Shown piece by piece: positions 10,928 through 20,425 of a stretch of 38,313 bases of DNA. A program made the translations under genes and the position numbers. The stretch is from Bacteroidia bacterium (GTDB taxonomy: Bacteria > Bacteroidota > Bacteroidia > JAIBAJ01), in contig JAIBAJ010000020.1 in assembly GCA_019695265.1 (NCBI GenBank), positions 1-38,313 of the forward strand. The letters run 5' to 3'. Positions within the stretch are counted from its first letter, which is position 1, and each line of letters opens with the position of its first letter. A model generated the notes under the pieces. That model saw only the letters and a list, made by a program, of their open reading frames with translations. It did not search any database and was not told where the DNA came from.

Positions 10928-10957
10928 CAAAAATACACAAAATTCCGTTCAATTCAA
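10928..10957 (-). promoter_or_regulatory. Bacteroidota promoter for the T9SS cargo gene
   Basis: On the minus strand, TTG (10957-10955), 19 bases, then TATTTTTG (10935-10928) match the -33/-7 consensus with correct spacing. The box ends 14 bases before the TTG codon at 10913, which decides the start in favour of that codon over the ATG at 10952. Confidence 0.7.
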
Positions 10958-11032
10958 ATTAACGCAATGATTTTGAAAAAGTTGCTAAAAACAGTGGTTT
11001 AGAATTGGAAGTATTGAAGCATCTTTGCATAC

Positions 11033-12061
11033 ATGACTGCATTACCTCCCTGGATTAAACAAAAGCTATTAGGCCTTTTTGTAAAGACTAATGGTTTGGT
11101 TTCTAGTCCGATATTTGGTGGTAAAGGAATCATTTTTTGTTTTCATCGTATACTGCCCAAAAATGAACAGTCGCCCTTGTTTGGAGCCAAAGGAATGGCT
11201 GTTTCGCCGGAATATTTGGAATGGTTGATTCAAGTTTTAAAAGAAAAAAACTATGAATTTATCGACATGGATGAGGTGTTGCTTCGGATTCAAAATCCTG
11301 ATAAAACTCGGAAATTTGTGAGTTTTGGATTTGATGATGGCTATGCAGATAACTTGCGGTTTGGATTACCCATTTTTGAAAAGCATGGGGTACCATTTAC
11401 CATTTATCCGAGTTTAAATTTATTACAAGGAACCATGATACGGTGGTGGGATATTTTGGAGGAGCAAGTTTGGAATCATTCCAGCGTTAAATATGAATTT
11501 CCTGACAAAACACTGGAATTAAGCGCAGAGAATAAGGAAGAAAAGACCAAGGCCTGGTGGGAAATCAGGTCTCATATTTTAGATTGGGAAAGCCGACTCA
11601 GCAGAAACGAACTTTTGAGTTTGTTTTGCAAAGATGAGGCATGGAGTAAGGACTATACCTTATCGGTTGCCATCCCGGAAGCCAGTTTAATTGCCTTACG
11701 AAACCATCCCTTATTACACATAGGATCCCATACTGTTAATCACCTACCCTTAAAAAAATTAAAAGAAGAAGAAGTTCGTTACGAAATGTTGGAATCGAAG
11801 CGTTATTTAGAAAAGTTATTGGATAAGGAAATCAGACATTTGGCTTACCCGTATGGCTCCCCAAACGAATGTGGAGATCGAGAATTTAGAATGGCAAAAG
11901 AAATTGGATATCAGAGTGCGGTGACCTTTCAACCCGGAAATTTAACCGGGAAAAAACTTAACCCATTTGCCTTACCCCGATATGCCGGAGGAGAAATGAT
12001 TGATAATGAAAAGCTACTACACATCCTTTCCGGAATACGACACTTTGCCGATAACTATTAA
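11033..12061 (+). CDS. Polysaccharide deacetylase (NodB domain) family protein
   Basis: The 342-residue protein has the carbohydrate esterase 4 motifs in order: FGFDDGYAD with D101-D102 (catalytic base and metal ligand), GSHTVNH around residue 230 (two metal-binding histidines), and LAYPYGSPNE. Such enzymes remove acetyl groups from N-acetylated sugars in peptidoglycan, chitin-like polymers or exopolysaccharide. The substrate is not evident. There is no signal peptide, so action on a cytoplasmic or membrane-linked precursor is possible. CATCTTTG at 11020-11027 lies five bases before the ATG, so the mRNA may be leaderless. The next gene has its own TACCTTTG box 72 bases away. Confidence 0.92.
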   Translation: MTALPPWIKQKLLGLFVKTNGLVSSPIFGGKGIIFCFHRILPKNEQSPLFGAKGMAVSPEYLEWLIQVLKEKNYEFIDMDEVLLRIQNPDKTRKFVSFGFDDGYADNLRFGLPIFEKHGVPFTIYPSLNLLQGTMIRWWDILEEQVWNHSSVKYEFPDKTLELSAENKEEKTKAWWEIRSHILDWESRLSRNELLSLFCKDEAWSKDYTLSVAIPEASLIALRNHPLLHIGSHTVNHLPLKKLKEEEVRYEMLESKRYLEKLLDKEIRHLAYPYGSPNECGDREFRMAKEIGYQSAVTFQPGNLTGKKLNPFALPRYAGGEMIDNEKLLHILSGIRHFADNY

Positions 12062-12106
12062 AACATAAAATTCTTACTATTTTTCACAAACTCCACCTTC
12101 CAAACT

Positions 12107-12114
12107 TACCTTTG
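12107..12114 (+). promoter_or_regulatory. -7 box for the tandem FAD oxidoreductase genes
   Basis: TACCTTTG lies 19 bases before the ATG at 12134. No TTG is seen at the normal -33 distance. Confidence 0.55.
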
Positions 12115-12133
12115 TCAGCCTACCTAAATACCT

Positions 12134-13654
12134 ATGAAAGTTAACATAATCGGTGCAGGAATTTCAGGACTTAGTGCCGGATGTTACCTTCAAATGTGCG
12201 GGTTTGAAACGCGGATTTTTGAAAAGCATACCATTCCCGGCGGACTTTGTACCAGTTGGAAAAAGGGAGATTATACCTTTGATGGATGCGCACATTGGAT
12301 ATTAGGAAGTGATTCAGGAAGCTCTTTTCATAAAATTTGGGATGAACTGATGGATTTGAATGCTATTCAATTTCATCACCATGACGTAAGGATGGCCATT
12401 GAACTCAAGGACCATGTAAACAAATATGGAGAAAAGACCTTCTATTTCTATACCAATCTGAACAAACTGGAAGCGTACTTATTGGATCTTGCACCGGAAG
12501 ATAGTTATGAAATTAAGCGATTGGTGAATTCGGTTCGAATCATGCAAGAATTTGATTTACCGCCTATTCTGGATGATTTACCCTTTTGGGAGGCTACCAA
12601 ACGAGGAATCAAAATGGCCAGGTATTGGAGGTTTTTCAAATTACTGATGGAATGGAAAAATGAGACCAATTTCAGTTTTGCCAAGAAATTGAAAAACCCC
12701 TTTTTGGCAGAAAGTATTCGCACGTTATACGACGAACATGAAGTGAATATGTTAGTGTTTACCATGCCATTAGCAGCAATGGATAAACAAAGTGCCGGTT
12801 ATCCGATTGGTGGTTCCTTAAAATTTGCTGAACATTTAGAACAACGCTACCTGAGTTTAGGAGGCAAAATACACTACAAAACACCGGTACATAAAATATT
12901 GGTTAAAGATGGCAGAGCCACCGGTTTGCTTGTAAGAAACAATGTAGTACATGAATCCGACATAACGGTTTCGGCAAGTGATTGGCATTGGACCCTTTTC
13001 GAAGCTTTGGATGGAAAATTCATAGATAAAAAATCCCAACAATTTGCTGATTTAAAGGTTCTAGAGCCTTATTACGGGGTAGTACAGTTCTCCTTCGGAA
13101 TCAATGCAGATTTACGTCACCTACCCCATTTCACCCGATTCCCGTTAGAAAAACCCATTGTTTCGCCTGATGGAACCAGCTATGACCGGTTTGAGGTTCA
13201 TTTATACCACTATGACCCAACGATGGCACCCGAGGGAAAAACTTCCGTGGTAGTTAGTTATTACACCAAAAAAGGCGACTTCTGGATTCAGTTAAGAAAA
13301 TCCAACCGGGCCCAATACCGGGAAGTAAAAAAAGCATTTCAGGAGCAAATTTTAAATGAGCTTGACAAACGATTAGGAGGAATAAAGGACAAGGTAGAAG
13401 AAATGGATTTTGCTACTCCTGCTTCGGTTTTAAGATATACGAACAATTGGAAGGGAAGTGCACAGGGATGGTTGCCCAGCAATAATATTTTTGAACTTTA
13501 TTCTATTGGATTCTACCTGCCCGGACTCAGAGATTTCTTTTATTCCAGTCATTGGAGTCAACCCGGCGGAGGCTTACCTGTTGCTGCCAAACAAGGCCGG
13601 GATGTAGCAAAAGAAATTTGCAAAAAATACAAAGTGCCATTCAAGACCAGGTAA
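12134..13654 (+). CDS. FAD-dependent oxidoreductase, phytoene desaturase / CrtI-RetSat type (first of pair)
   Basis: The 506-residue protein opens with a dinucleotide-binding fold (GAGISGLSAGCYLQMCGF, then E30 of RIFEK holding the FAD ribose). It continues with the GGLCTSWKKGDYTFDGCAHW segment typical of CrtI-like desaturases, isomerases and retinol saturases. It ends with a C-terminal FAD motif region (WSQPGGGLPVAAKQGRDVAKEI). Such enzymes act on polyene or unsaturated lipid substrates; no carotenoid synthase (crtB, crtY) is nearby, so the substrate is open. A single base separates its stop from the ATG of the next gene, which encodes a second enzyme of the same family, so translation is probably coupled. 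A heteromeric or sequential pair is plausible but is inference. Confidence 0.85.
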   Translation: MKVNIIGAGISGLSAGCYLQMCGFETRIFEKHTIPGGLCTSWKKGDYTFDGCAHWILGSDSGSSFHKIWDELMDLNAIQFHHHDVRMAIELKDHVNKYGEKTFYFYTNLNKLEAYLLDLAPEDSYEIKRLVNSVRIMQEFDLPPILDDLPFWEATKRGIKMARYWRFFKLLMEWKNETNFSFAKKLKNPFLAESIRTLYDEHEVNMLVFTMPLAAMDKQSAGYPIGGSLKFAEHLEQRYLSLGGKIHYKTPVHKILVKDGRATGLLVRNNVVHESDITVSASDWHWTLFEALDGKFIDKKSQQFADLKVLEPYYGVVQFSFGINADLRHLPHFTRFPLEKPIVSPDGTSYDRFEVHLYHYDPTMAPEGKTSVVVSYYTKKGDFWIQLRKSNRAQYREVKKAFQEQILNELDKRLGGIKDKVEEMDFATPASVLRYTNNWKGSAQGWLPSNNIFELYSIGFYLPGLRDFFYSSHWSQPGGGLPVAAKQGRDVAKEICKKYKVPFKTR

Positions 13655-13655
13655 C

Positions 13656-15167
13656 ATGGACAAGTTCGATGTAGTGGTTATTGGTTCCGGATTAGGTGGA
13701 TTGGAAACAGCCTGTATCCTTGCAAAAAACGGATACAAGGTTTGTGTTTTAGAAAAAAACCGGCAATTTGGGGGAACCTTGCAACTGTTTTCACGGGGAA
13801 AAGTGGTTTTTGATGCAGGTGTTCATTATATCGGAGGCTTAGGAGAAGGACAACCATTGCACAGACTTTTTAATTACCTGGGAATACTTGATAAGCTTCA
13901 AATAAAACCCTTGAATGCGGACGGATTTGACCACATCCAATTGGGAAGACGGGAAAACACCTATAAAATACCGCAAGGAAAAGAGGAATTTATTAAGACT
14001 ATGGCAGCCTATTTCCCGGACGAAAGAAAGGCTATTGAAACGTATTGGGAAGATTTACAACGAATAACTGAGCAAACACCCTACTACAATGTTCATATTG
14101 AACCCGGTGAGTTTGTTCTATCACCCCACTACCAACAAAGTATTGGAGAATACCTCGATCAACTGACGGACAATACTACCTTAAAAAAAGTATTGGCCGG
14201 AAACAACTTACTTTATGCAGGGCAAGCCTACAAAACGCCTTTGTATGTACATGCCATGGTGGAGTTTGCCTACCTCCAAAGTGCCTGGAAATGCATAGAT
14301 GGTGCTGACCAGATTGCCAAACTTTTATTAGAAAAGTTAAAGGAATGGGGAGGAGAAGCCAGGAATTACTCCGAAGTTCAATCCATTCAAACTAGTGGAG
14401 GAAGCGTTTCATCAGTAAAATTGACTTCAGGCCAGGAAATAACCTGTAACCGTGTAATAGCCAACATCCATCCGGAGAAATTGTTTGAAATGCTAGAACC
14501 AGGCTTATTAAGACCGGTTTACATCAATCGTATAAAATCATTGGACAATTCCACCTCGGCCTTTACCCTCAATTTAGTTCTTAAGCCCGAAACTTTACCT
14601 GTATTTAACCACAACATTTATTATCACCGATATCCTGAAATATGGACAACCGATTATGAATTAGAGGAATGGCCCAAAACAATAGCCGTATTTTGTCAGC
14701 CGGGAAGAAAGAACCCGAACTATGCAGAGAGTTTATCGGTTATGACTTATATGAAATGGGAAGAAGTAGAGCCTTGGGCGAGCACATTTCGGGTAATTCC
14801 AGGACATGCTGAAAGCAGGGGGGAGACTTATGAGCAATTTAAAAAAGAGAAAGCCTTAAAGATTATAGAGGAATTAGACAAGGTTTTACCCGGAATAGAA
14901 AAGCATATTCAGGAATATTCAGCACAAACGCCTTTAACCTACCGTGATTATTTAGGAACTCCCAAAGGAAGTATTTATGGAATCAGCATGAATTCAGAGG
15001 AGGCTATGAAATATATTTTTTCAAGCAGACAACGGATTGAAAACCTTTATTTGACAGGGCAAAACCTGAATCTGCATGGTGTTGTTGGAGTTACGATATC
15101 CGCTATAGTAACTTGTTCCGAAATACTTGGAAATTCGTTTTTATTAAACCAACTAAGGAAGGCTTGA
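13656..15167 (+). CDS. FAD-dependent oxidoreductase, phytoene desaturase / CrtI-RetSat type (second of pair)
   Basis: This 503-residue relative of the preceding gene carries [18 protein letters not shown] with E34 of VCVLEK for FAD binding. It has the [20 protein letters not shown] signature after it, and a C-terminal stretch ([21 protein letters not shown]) where CrtI-type enzymes contact the flavin. It is most like the all-trans-retinol 13,14-reductase branch. The two proteins share layout but have diverged clearly, so the duplication is old. The pair forms an operon starting at 12134. Function in a pigment or lipid saturation step is inference; the substrate is unknown. Confidence 0.85.
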   Translation: MDKFDVVVIGSGLGGLETACILAKNGYKVCVLEKNRQFGGTLQLFSRGKVVFDAGVHYIGGLGEGQPLHRLFNYLGILDKLQIKPLNADGFDHIQLGRRENTYKIPQGKEEFIKTMAAYFPDERKAIETYWEDLQRITEQTPYYNVHIEPGEFVLSPHYQQSIGEYLDQLTDNTTLKKVLAGNNLLYAGQAYKTPLYVHAMVEFAYLQSAWKCIDGADQIAKLLLEKLKEWGGEARNYSEVQSIQTSGGSVSSVKLTSGQEITCNRVIANIHPEKLFEMLEPGLLRPVYINRIKSLDNSTSAFTLNLVLKPETLPVFNHNIYYHRYPEIWTTDYELEEWPKTIAVFCQPGRKNPNYAESLSVMTYMKWEEVEPWASTFRVIPGHAESRGETYEQFKKEKALKIIEELDKVLPGIEKHIQEYSAQTPLTYRDYLGTPKGSIYGISMNSEEAMKYIFSSRQRIENLYLTGQNLNLHGVVGVTISAIVTCSEILGNSFLLNQLRKA

Positions 15168-15173
15168 TTGCAC

Positions 15174-15181
15174 TACCTTTG
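15174..15181 (+). promoter_or_regulatory. -7 box for prfC
   Basis: TACCTTTG lies directly after the preceding stop and 17 bases before the prfC ATG. This suggests prfC and the ABC-F gene form their own transcription unit. Confidence 0.55.
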
Positions 15182-15198
15182 CGGCCCGAATTTTTAGG

Positions 15199-16797
15199 AT
15201 GAAATTAGAAGAAGAAATCCAAAAGCGCCGCACGTTTGCGATTATTTCCCACCCGGATGCCGGTAAGACAACCCTTACCGAAAAGCTATTGCTTTTTGGT
15301 GGTGCCATACAAACGGCCGGTGCTGTTAAAAACAATAAAATCACCAAAACGGCGGCTTCCGACTTTATGGAAATTGAGAAACAGCGGGGGATTTCGGTGG
15401 CAACCTCGGTGATGTCGTTCGATTACCACGGAATTCGGGTAAACCTGTTGGATACCCCCGGACACAAAGATTTTGCTGAGGACACCTACCGCACCTTAAC
15501 TGCAGTAGACAGTGTAATATTGGTCATCGATTGTGTAAAAGGTGTAGAGGAACAAACCGAGAAACTCATGGAAGTGTGTCGTATGAGAAACACCCCGGTG
15601 ATTACCTTTATTAACAAAATGGACCGAGAAGGAAGCAATCCGTTTGACCTTTTGGATGAGATTGAGAAGAAGTTGAATATCAAGGTAAGACCATTAAGTT
15701 GGCCCATCAATATTGGTGCACATTTCAAAGGTGTATATAACCTATATGATAAGTCCTTAAACCTATTTAGTGCCAACAAAACCAAAATTTCTGACGATGT
15801 AGTTTCGATACAGAATTTGAAAGATCCGGGTTTGGACGAACTGATAGGAGAAAAGGATGCTAATCAATTGCGGGAAGACGTTGAATTAATTGAAGGGGTA
15901 TATGATGAATTTGATGTAAACACCTATTTGGAAGGAGAAATTGCACCTGTATTTTTTGGATCGGCTGTAAACAACTTCGGGGTGAAAGAACTGCTAGAAA
16001 CCTTTGTTCGCATAGCCCCTACTCCTATTCCAAGGAATACCGATGTAAGAATAGTAAAGCCGGAGGAATCTAACTTTACCGGTTTTATTTTTAAAATCCA
16101 CGCCAATCTGGATCCCAAACATCGGGATAGGATTGCCTTTTTAAGGATTTGTTCAGGTAAATTCGAGCGAAATAAATTTTTTAAGCATGTTCGACTTGGC
16201 AAGGATTTCCGATTTTCCAATCCTTATTCCTTTCTGGCCCAGGATAAATCTGTGGTGGAAGAAGCTTTTCCCGGTGATGTAGTAGGATTGTACGATACAG
16301 GAAATTTCAAAATTGGCGACACCCTTACTGAAGGTGAAAAAATAATGTACAAAGGCATTCCAAGTTTTTCGCCGGAGTTGTTTAAGGAGGTAATTAATAC
16401 CGATCCTATGAAGAGCAAACAACTTGAAAAGGGTATTGAACAATTATCGGATGAAGGAGTTGCCCAATTGTTTACGGTAAATCCGGGTAATAGAAAAATT
16501 ATTGGAACCGTAGGAGACCTTCAGTTTGAAGTAATTCAATACCGTTTATTGAATGAATACGGAGCCTCGTGCAGATACCAGCATTTGAATTTTTACAAAG
16601 CCTGTTGGATTACTTCCGATGATGAAGCGGCCTTGCACGACTTCCTTCAATTTAAAGCCGGAAATATTGCCTACGACAAGGACCAAAACCCGGTTTATTT
16701 CGCCGAAAGTTCCTGGATATTAAACACCCAGATTGAGAAATATCCCAAGTTACAGTTTCATTTTACCTCAGAATTTAAAATGGAGGCTGCCAAGTAG
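15199..16797 (+). CDS. prfC: Peptide chain release factor 3 (RF3)
   Basis: This 532-residue translational GTPase recycles RF1 and RF2 from the ribosome after termination. G motifs are clear: SHPDAGKTT (residues 17-25), the switch I region with [22 protein letters not shown] near 84-91, and NKMDRE near 138-143. The length matches RF3 and separates it from EF-G and LepA. The sequence is complete. An ABC-F ATPase starts 21 bases downstream on the same strand, so two ribosome-associated factors are probably co-expressed. Confidence 0.98.
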   Translation: MKLEEEIQKRRTFAIISHPDAGKTTLTEKLLLFGGAIQTAGAVKNNKITKTAASDFMEIEKQRGISVATSVMSFDYHGIRVNLLDTPGHKDFAEDTYRTLTAVDSVILVIDCVKGVEEQTEKLMEVCRMRNTPVITFINKMDREGSNPFDLLDEIEKKLNIKVRPLSWPINIGAHFKGVYNLYDKSLNLFSANKTKISDDVVSIQNLKDPGLDELIGEKDANQLREDVELIEGVYDEFDVNTYLEGEIAPVFFGSAVNNFGVKELLETFVRIAPTPIPRNTDVRIVKPEESNFTGFIFKIHANLDPKHRDRIAFLRICSGKFERNKFFKHVRLGKDFRFSNPYSFLAQDKSVVEEAFPGDVVGLYDTGNFKIGDTLTEGEKIMYKGIPSFSPELFKEVINTDPMKSKQLEKGIEQLSDEGVAQLFTVNPGNRKIIGTVGDLQFEVIQYRLLNEYGASCRYQHLNFYKACWITSDDEAALHDFLQFKAGNIAYDKDQNPVYFAESSWILNTQIEKYPKLQFHFTSEFKMEAAK

Positions 16798-16818
16798 TCT
16801 CCCAAAACCTATATAACC

Positions 16819-18768
16819 GTGATTTCAGTATCAAACCTTTCCGTTCAATTTGGAGGAACCTATTTATTTGAAGAAGTATCATTCCTGGTTAACCCTAGAG
16901 ACAGGATAGGATTAGTTGGAAAAAATGGAGCAGGAAAATCGACTCTACTAAAAATTTTAGCCGGCAAACAGGCTTACGACAAGGGCGATATTGCAAAACC
17001 GGCCGGAAGTCATGTGGGTTATTTACCTCAGGAAATGAACCATGCGGATGGTTTCACTGTGATGGAGGAGGCTAAAAAGGCTTTTATTGAATTGGTGGAA
17101 TTGGAGCAAAAAATCGAATACATCAACCAACAATTAACCGAACGTACCGATTACGAAAGTGATGGGTATTCGGATCTTATTCACCAATTACACGATGCCA
17201 CCGAACGTTTTAGCATGCTGGATGGATATAACGTGGATGCTGCAACCGAAAAAGTACTGTTGGGTTTAGGATTTACCAGAGAAGATTTTGGAAGACAAAC
17301 CTTGGAATTTAGCGGAGGTTGGAGAATGCGGGTTGAGTTGGCAAAAATCCTACTTCAAAAACCTGAAGTATTACTACTGGATGAGCCCACCAACCACCTC
17401 GATATAGAAAGTATACAATGGATTGAAGAATTCCTGGCCGACTATCCGGGAGCTATTTTACTCGTGAGCCACGATAAAGCATTTCTAGATAACATTACCA
17501 ACCGAACCATTGAAATTTCACTTGGCAAAATTTATGATTACAGGGCCAATTATTCCAAATATGTGGAATTACGCGCTGAACGAAAAGCTACCCAGGAAGC
17601 AGCAGCCAAGAACCAACAAAAATATATTGAAAAAACTGAGCAATTAATTGATAAATATCGGGCTAAGGCAAACAAAGCATCCTTTGCCCAATCTCTTATC
17701 AAAAAATTAGATCGAATTGAGTTGGTTGAAGTGGATGAAGATGACAATGCCACCCTGCGCTTCTCCTTCCCTCCTGCTCCACACTCCGGAAAAGTTATTG
17801 CAAGAGCCGAACGATTAGGAAAAAGTTATGGAGACAAAAAGATTCTGGAAAATGTTGATTTCATTTTGGAACGTGGAGACAGGGTTGGATTCGTTGGGAA
17901 AAATGGAGCAGGAAAAACTACTTTGTCAAAAATTTTGGCTAAAAAACTCGACCATACCGGAATTCTGGAAGAAGGCCATCAGGTGAAATTAGGCTATTTT
18001 GCTCAAAACCAGACCGAAACCATGGACGGTGAAAAAACAGTTTTTGAAACCATTGACGAAGTAGCTGTTGGAGATGTACGCAAAAACATTCGTAACCTCT
18101 TGGGATCCTTCCTATTTGGAGGAGACTCGGTAGATAAAAAAGTGAAAGTACTTAGCGGTGGGGAAAAAAACCGCCTGGCTATGTGCAAATTGCTTTTAGA
18201 ACCTTATAACTTTTTAGTACTGGACGAACCCACCAACCACCTCGACATGCGAAGCAAGGATATGTTAAAAACAGCCTTACTAAAATACGATGGAACCTTG
18301 GTTGTAGTTAGCCACGACAGAGATTTTCTCCAAGGATTAACCACCAAAATTTATGAATTCCCGGGAGGAACTGTTAAACAACATTATGGAGATATTTATG
18401 AATTCCTCCGATCAAAGAAGATTTCTAATCTGGCCGAATTAGAAAAAAAAGCAGCTAGCCCCAAAGTAGAAGAAAAGAAAAAAGAGGTTAGTTCTAACCC
18501 GGTTGATGACGAGAAAAGAAAACAAATGGAGAAACAAATCAAACAATTGGATAACTCCATCAAAAAACATGAAGAAATCATTGGGAAACTGGAAGAAGAA
18601 CTAAAAAAAATCGACGAACTGATGACTCATCCGGAACAATTTAAGGAAGTTTCGAAGAATGACCCAACTATCTTTGAAAAGTACCAACGTCTTCAGGATG
18701 AACTTAATACAACCATGGAAACCTGGGAAAAACTACTAGAAGAAAAAGAATTAACAATGAAAAGTTAA
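16819..18768 (+). CDS. ABC-F family ATPase (ribosome-associated)
   Basis: The 649-residue protein has two ABC domains and no transmembrane region. Domain 1 has Walker A GKNGAGKST (34-42), signature FSGGWRMR and Walker B LLLDEPTNHLD. Domain 2 has GKNGAGKTT, LSGGEKNR and LVLDEPTNHLD. The linker is highly charged (P-site tRNA interaction motif), and the last 120 residues are a Lys/Glu-rich coiled coil like that of Uup and related housekeeping ABC-F proteins. The start is GTG at 16819, giving the expected ISVSNLSVQFGG beginning. ABC-F proteins act in the ribosomal E site; some give antibiotic resistance, but nothing here specifies that. A terminator follows the stop. Confidence 0.94.
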   Translation: MISVSNLSVQFGGTYLFEEVSFLVNPRDRIGLVGKNGAGKSTLLKILAGKQAYDKGDIAKPAGSHVGYLPQEMNHADGFTVMEEAKKAFIELVELEQKIEYINQQLTERTDYESDGYSDLIHQLHDATERFSMLDGYNVDAATEKVLLGLGFTREDFGRQTLEFSGGWRMRVELAKILLQKPEVLLLDEPTNHLDIESIQWIEEFLADYPGAILLVSHDKAFLDNITNRTIEISLGKIYDYRANYSKYVELRAERKATQEAAAKNQQKYIEKTEQLIDKYRAKANKASFAQSLIKKLDRIELVEVDEDDNATLRFSFPPAPHSGKVIARAERLGKSYGDKKILENVDFILERGDRVGFVGKNGAGKTTLSKILAKKLDHTGILEEGHQVKLGYFAQNQTETMDGEKTVFETIDEVAVGDVRKNIRNLLGSFLFGGDSVDKKVKVLSGGEKNRLAMCKLLLEPYNFLVLDEPTNHLDMRSKDMLKTALLKYDGTLVVVSHDRDFLQGLTTKIYEFPGGTVKQHYGDIYEFLRSKKISNLAELEKKAASPKVEEKKKEVSSNPVDDEKRKQMEKQIKQLDNSIKKHEEIIGKLEEELKKIDELMTHPEQFKEVSKNDPTIFEKYQRLQDELNTTMETWEKLLEEKELTMKS

Positions 18769-18797
18769 TTTTCTTACAAAAAAGCAAACCTTTCCTT

Positions 18798-18828
18798 AAC
18801 CTTGGCGTTACAACCGAGGTTTTTTTTC
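18798..18828 (+). terminator. Rho-independent terminator after the ABC-F gene
   Basis: AACCTTGG (18798-18805) pairs with CCGAGGTT (18814-18821), with one G-U pair and an 8-base loop, followed by nine T residues. It closes the prfC-ABC-F unit. Confidence 0.85.
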
Positions 18829-18838
18829 TAACCCACCT

Positions 18839-19417
18839 GTGATAGTTAATTACCTAACGCTAATCAATCAGCTCTACGCCATCGATAAGATAATGGAAGA
18901 GAACGAGCTGATTATGGTATACAAAGACGAAATCAGTTCCCAAACTTTGGATCGGATTCTTTCTATTACTGAATTTAAAATCAATCATTTAATTGATGAA
19001 AAGTCAATTAAAAAGAAAATGTTCAATGTGCTGGTTGAAGCCGTACAGAACATTTTAAAGCATGGAGAAGGAAGCCCAAAAGTGATGGAGCATTACAAAT
19101 CCATGTTAGTTATTGGACGAGAAGCCAGAGCATTCTTCATTATTACCGGAAATGTACTAAAGAGAGATAAAATGGAAGGTTTAGTAAACCGATTAGAGTC
19201 TATTAACAGTTTAGACGACATCGGATTACGCAAATTATACAATCAAACCATTCAGGAGAATCCATTTTCGGAAAAAGGCGGAGCAGGATTAGGCTTAATT
19301 GATATGGCCAGAAAAACGGGTAATAAAATTGCCTACTCCATTAAGGAATTGGATTCGGAGCATGTGTATGTAAGCATGAAAACCTTGTTTTCGGTTGAAC
19401 CACATGCAGTTAACTAA
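18839..19417 (+). CDS. SiaB family protein kinase (GHKL-type ATPase)
   Basis: The 192-residue protein resembles SiaB-type kinases, the GHKL-fold enzymes that phosphorylate an anti-sigma-antagonist partner in Pseudomonas. An N-box-like helix is visible (NVLVEAVQNILKHGEG, about residues 63-78) and a G2 box (KGGAGLGLIDMARKTG, about 149-164). Bacteroidota carry many such proteins, often near signalling genes; the partner here is not adjacent. The start is GTG at 18839, giving the family's usual TLINQLYAIDKIMEENELIMVYKDEI beginning in two pieces around residue 19; an ATG at 18893 would cut that off. Its last 8 bases overlap the convergent glycosylase gene. Confidence 0.82.
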   Translation: MIVNYLTLINQLYAIDKIMEENELIMVYKDEISSQTLDRILSITEFKINHLIDEKSIKKKMFNVLVEAVQNILKHGEGSPKVMEHYKSMLVIGREARAFFIITGNVLKRDKMEGLVNRLESINSLDDIGLRKLYNQTIQENPFSEKGGAGLGLIDMARKTGNKIAYSIKELDSEHVYVSMKTLFSVEPHAVN

Positions 19418-20042
19418 GCATATCCATTACTTTTTTTGAATCTTCCCAGGTTAGCCAAAAGCGATAAGGCAAATTGGCATCTTCCTTGGCATACTCCACT
19501 CCAATACGTTTTCCCACCTGAATCCATTTCACCGGAACTTCCAAACCGCGATCCAGAATTCCCAATTCGGGATGTAAGCCCACCTGAATGCCATTGTGCA
19601 AGGTTCGAATACCCAGGGCTGCCGAAACAGTTCCGGGACCACCCGATGTAGTTTTGGTTAAACTAGATTGATTTCGGCGTTTCAATATAGTTTCTAAGCC
19701 TCTGAAAGGAAATACAGCCCGAACTAAAACGGCATGAGGAATATTTTCCCGGTTGGTAACCACGTTAAACAAGTGGTGAATACCATAGCACAAATAAACA
19801 TAAGCCGTTCCTCCGGGTGCATACATGGTTTCGGTACGAGCCGTTCGGCGGCCACCAAAGGCATGAGAGGCTTTGTCTGAAACCCCTGCATAGGCTTCCG
19901 TTTCGGTAATGATTCCGGAACTTAGTTGACCATTAAAACAAGTAAACAATTCCTTACCAATTAAGTTTTTAGCCAAGGCAACCACATCTTCCTGCTCGAA
20001 ATAGGTTTGGCTGAGGCGAATTGAAGGATTTAACCCCGACAT
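19410..20042 (-). CDS. 3-methyladenine DNA glycosylase (Mpg/AAG family)
   Basis: This 210-residue monofunctional base-excision enzyme removes alkylated purines. Family motifs are IITETEAYAG (catalytic Glu in ETEAY), KASHAFGGRRTART, GGTAYVYLCYGIHHLFNVV and TSGGPGTVSAALGI. I choose the ATG at 20042, giving MSGLNPSIRLSQTYF, rather than the ATG at 20087 that adds 15 residues without similarity to the family. Neighbours are unrelated. The 3' end overlaps the kinase gene by 8 bases, tail to tail. Confidence 0.94.
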   Translation of the reverse strand: MSGLNPSIRLSQTYFEQEDVVALAKNLIGKELFTCFNGQLSSGIITETEAYAGVSDKASHAFGGRRTARTETMYAPGGTAYVYLCYGIHHLFNVVTNRENIPHAVLVRAVFPFRGLETILKRRNQSSLTKTTSGGPGTVSAALGIRTLHNGIQVGLHPELGILDRGLEVPVKWIQVGKRIGVEYAKEDANLPYRFWLTWEDSKKVMDMLS

Positions 20043-20163
20043 ATTTTCTAATTTAAAATAGGAAAAACCAATTGGATCAGGCCTCAAATATCGGTTTTAT
20101 TACAGATACCAATAAAAAATAAACAAATCAGAACAAAACCACCTTTGGATAAAAGCACAGCCA

Positions 20164-20316
20164 TTCGGGGTTGAGTTCGGTTAGGGATAGAAGTGGATAG
20201 CCCACAGGACCCCGACGGCGATAGCCAAGGGGGACGAGGACTAGGAACGGATAGCCCGACCATGAGCCTTGTAACTTTTAGTAAGAAGGAGGATTCTTAT
20301 GCGAATGGGACCCGCC
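20164..20316 (+). repeat. Dispersed repeat family 1, copy C (type 1)
   Basis: This copy has the conserved core (TTAGGGATAG, ATAGCCCACAGGACC, GGCGATAGCC, GGACGAGGACT, ATAGCCCGACC) and the GCGAATGGGACCCGCC end. The closing stem is CATGAG with CTTATG, one G-U pair replacing the G-C of copy A. It fills most of the gap between the glycosylase gene and porX; the only other visible signal there is TACCTTCG at 20389-20396, a near -7 box. Confidence 0.88.
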
Positions 20317-20425
20317 TAAAAGAAAAAAATATAACAATCATTTACCATTTTTATCCGGAAGGAACCAAGGCTCAAGAAACAATATTCCTACCTTCGCAGC
20401 GTTCCCAACCTTCTAAACCAATCGA

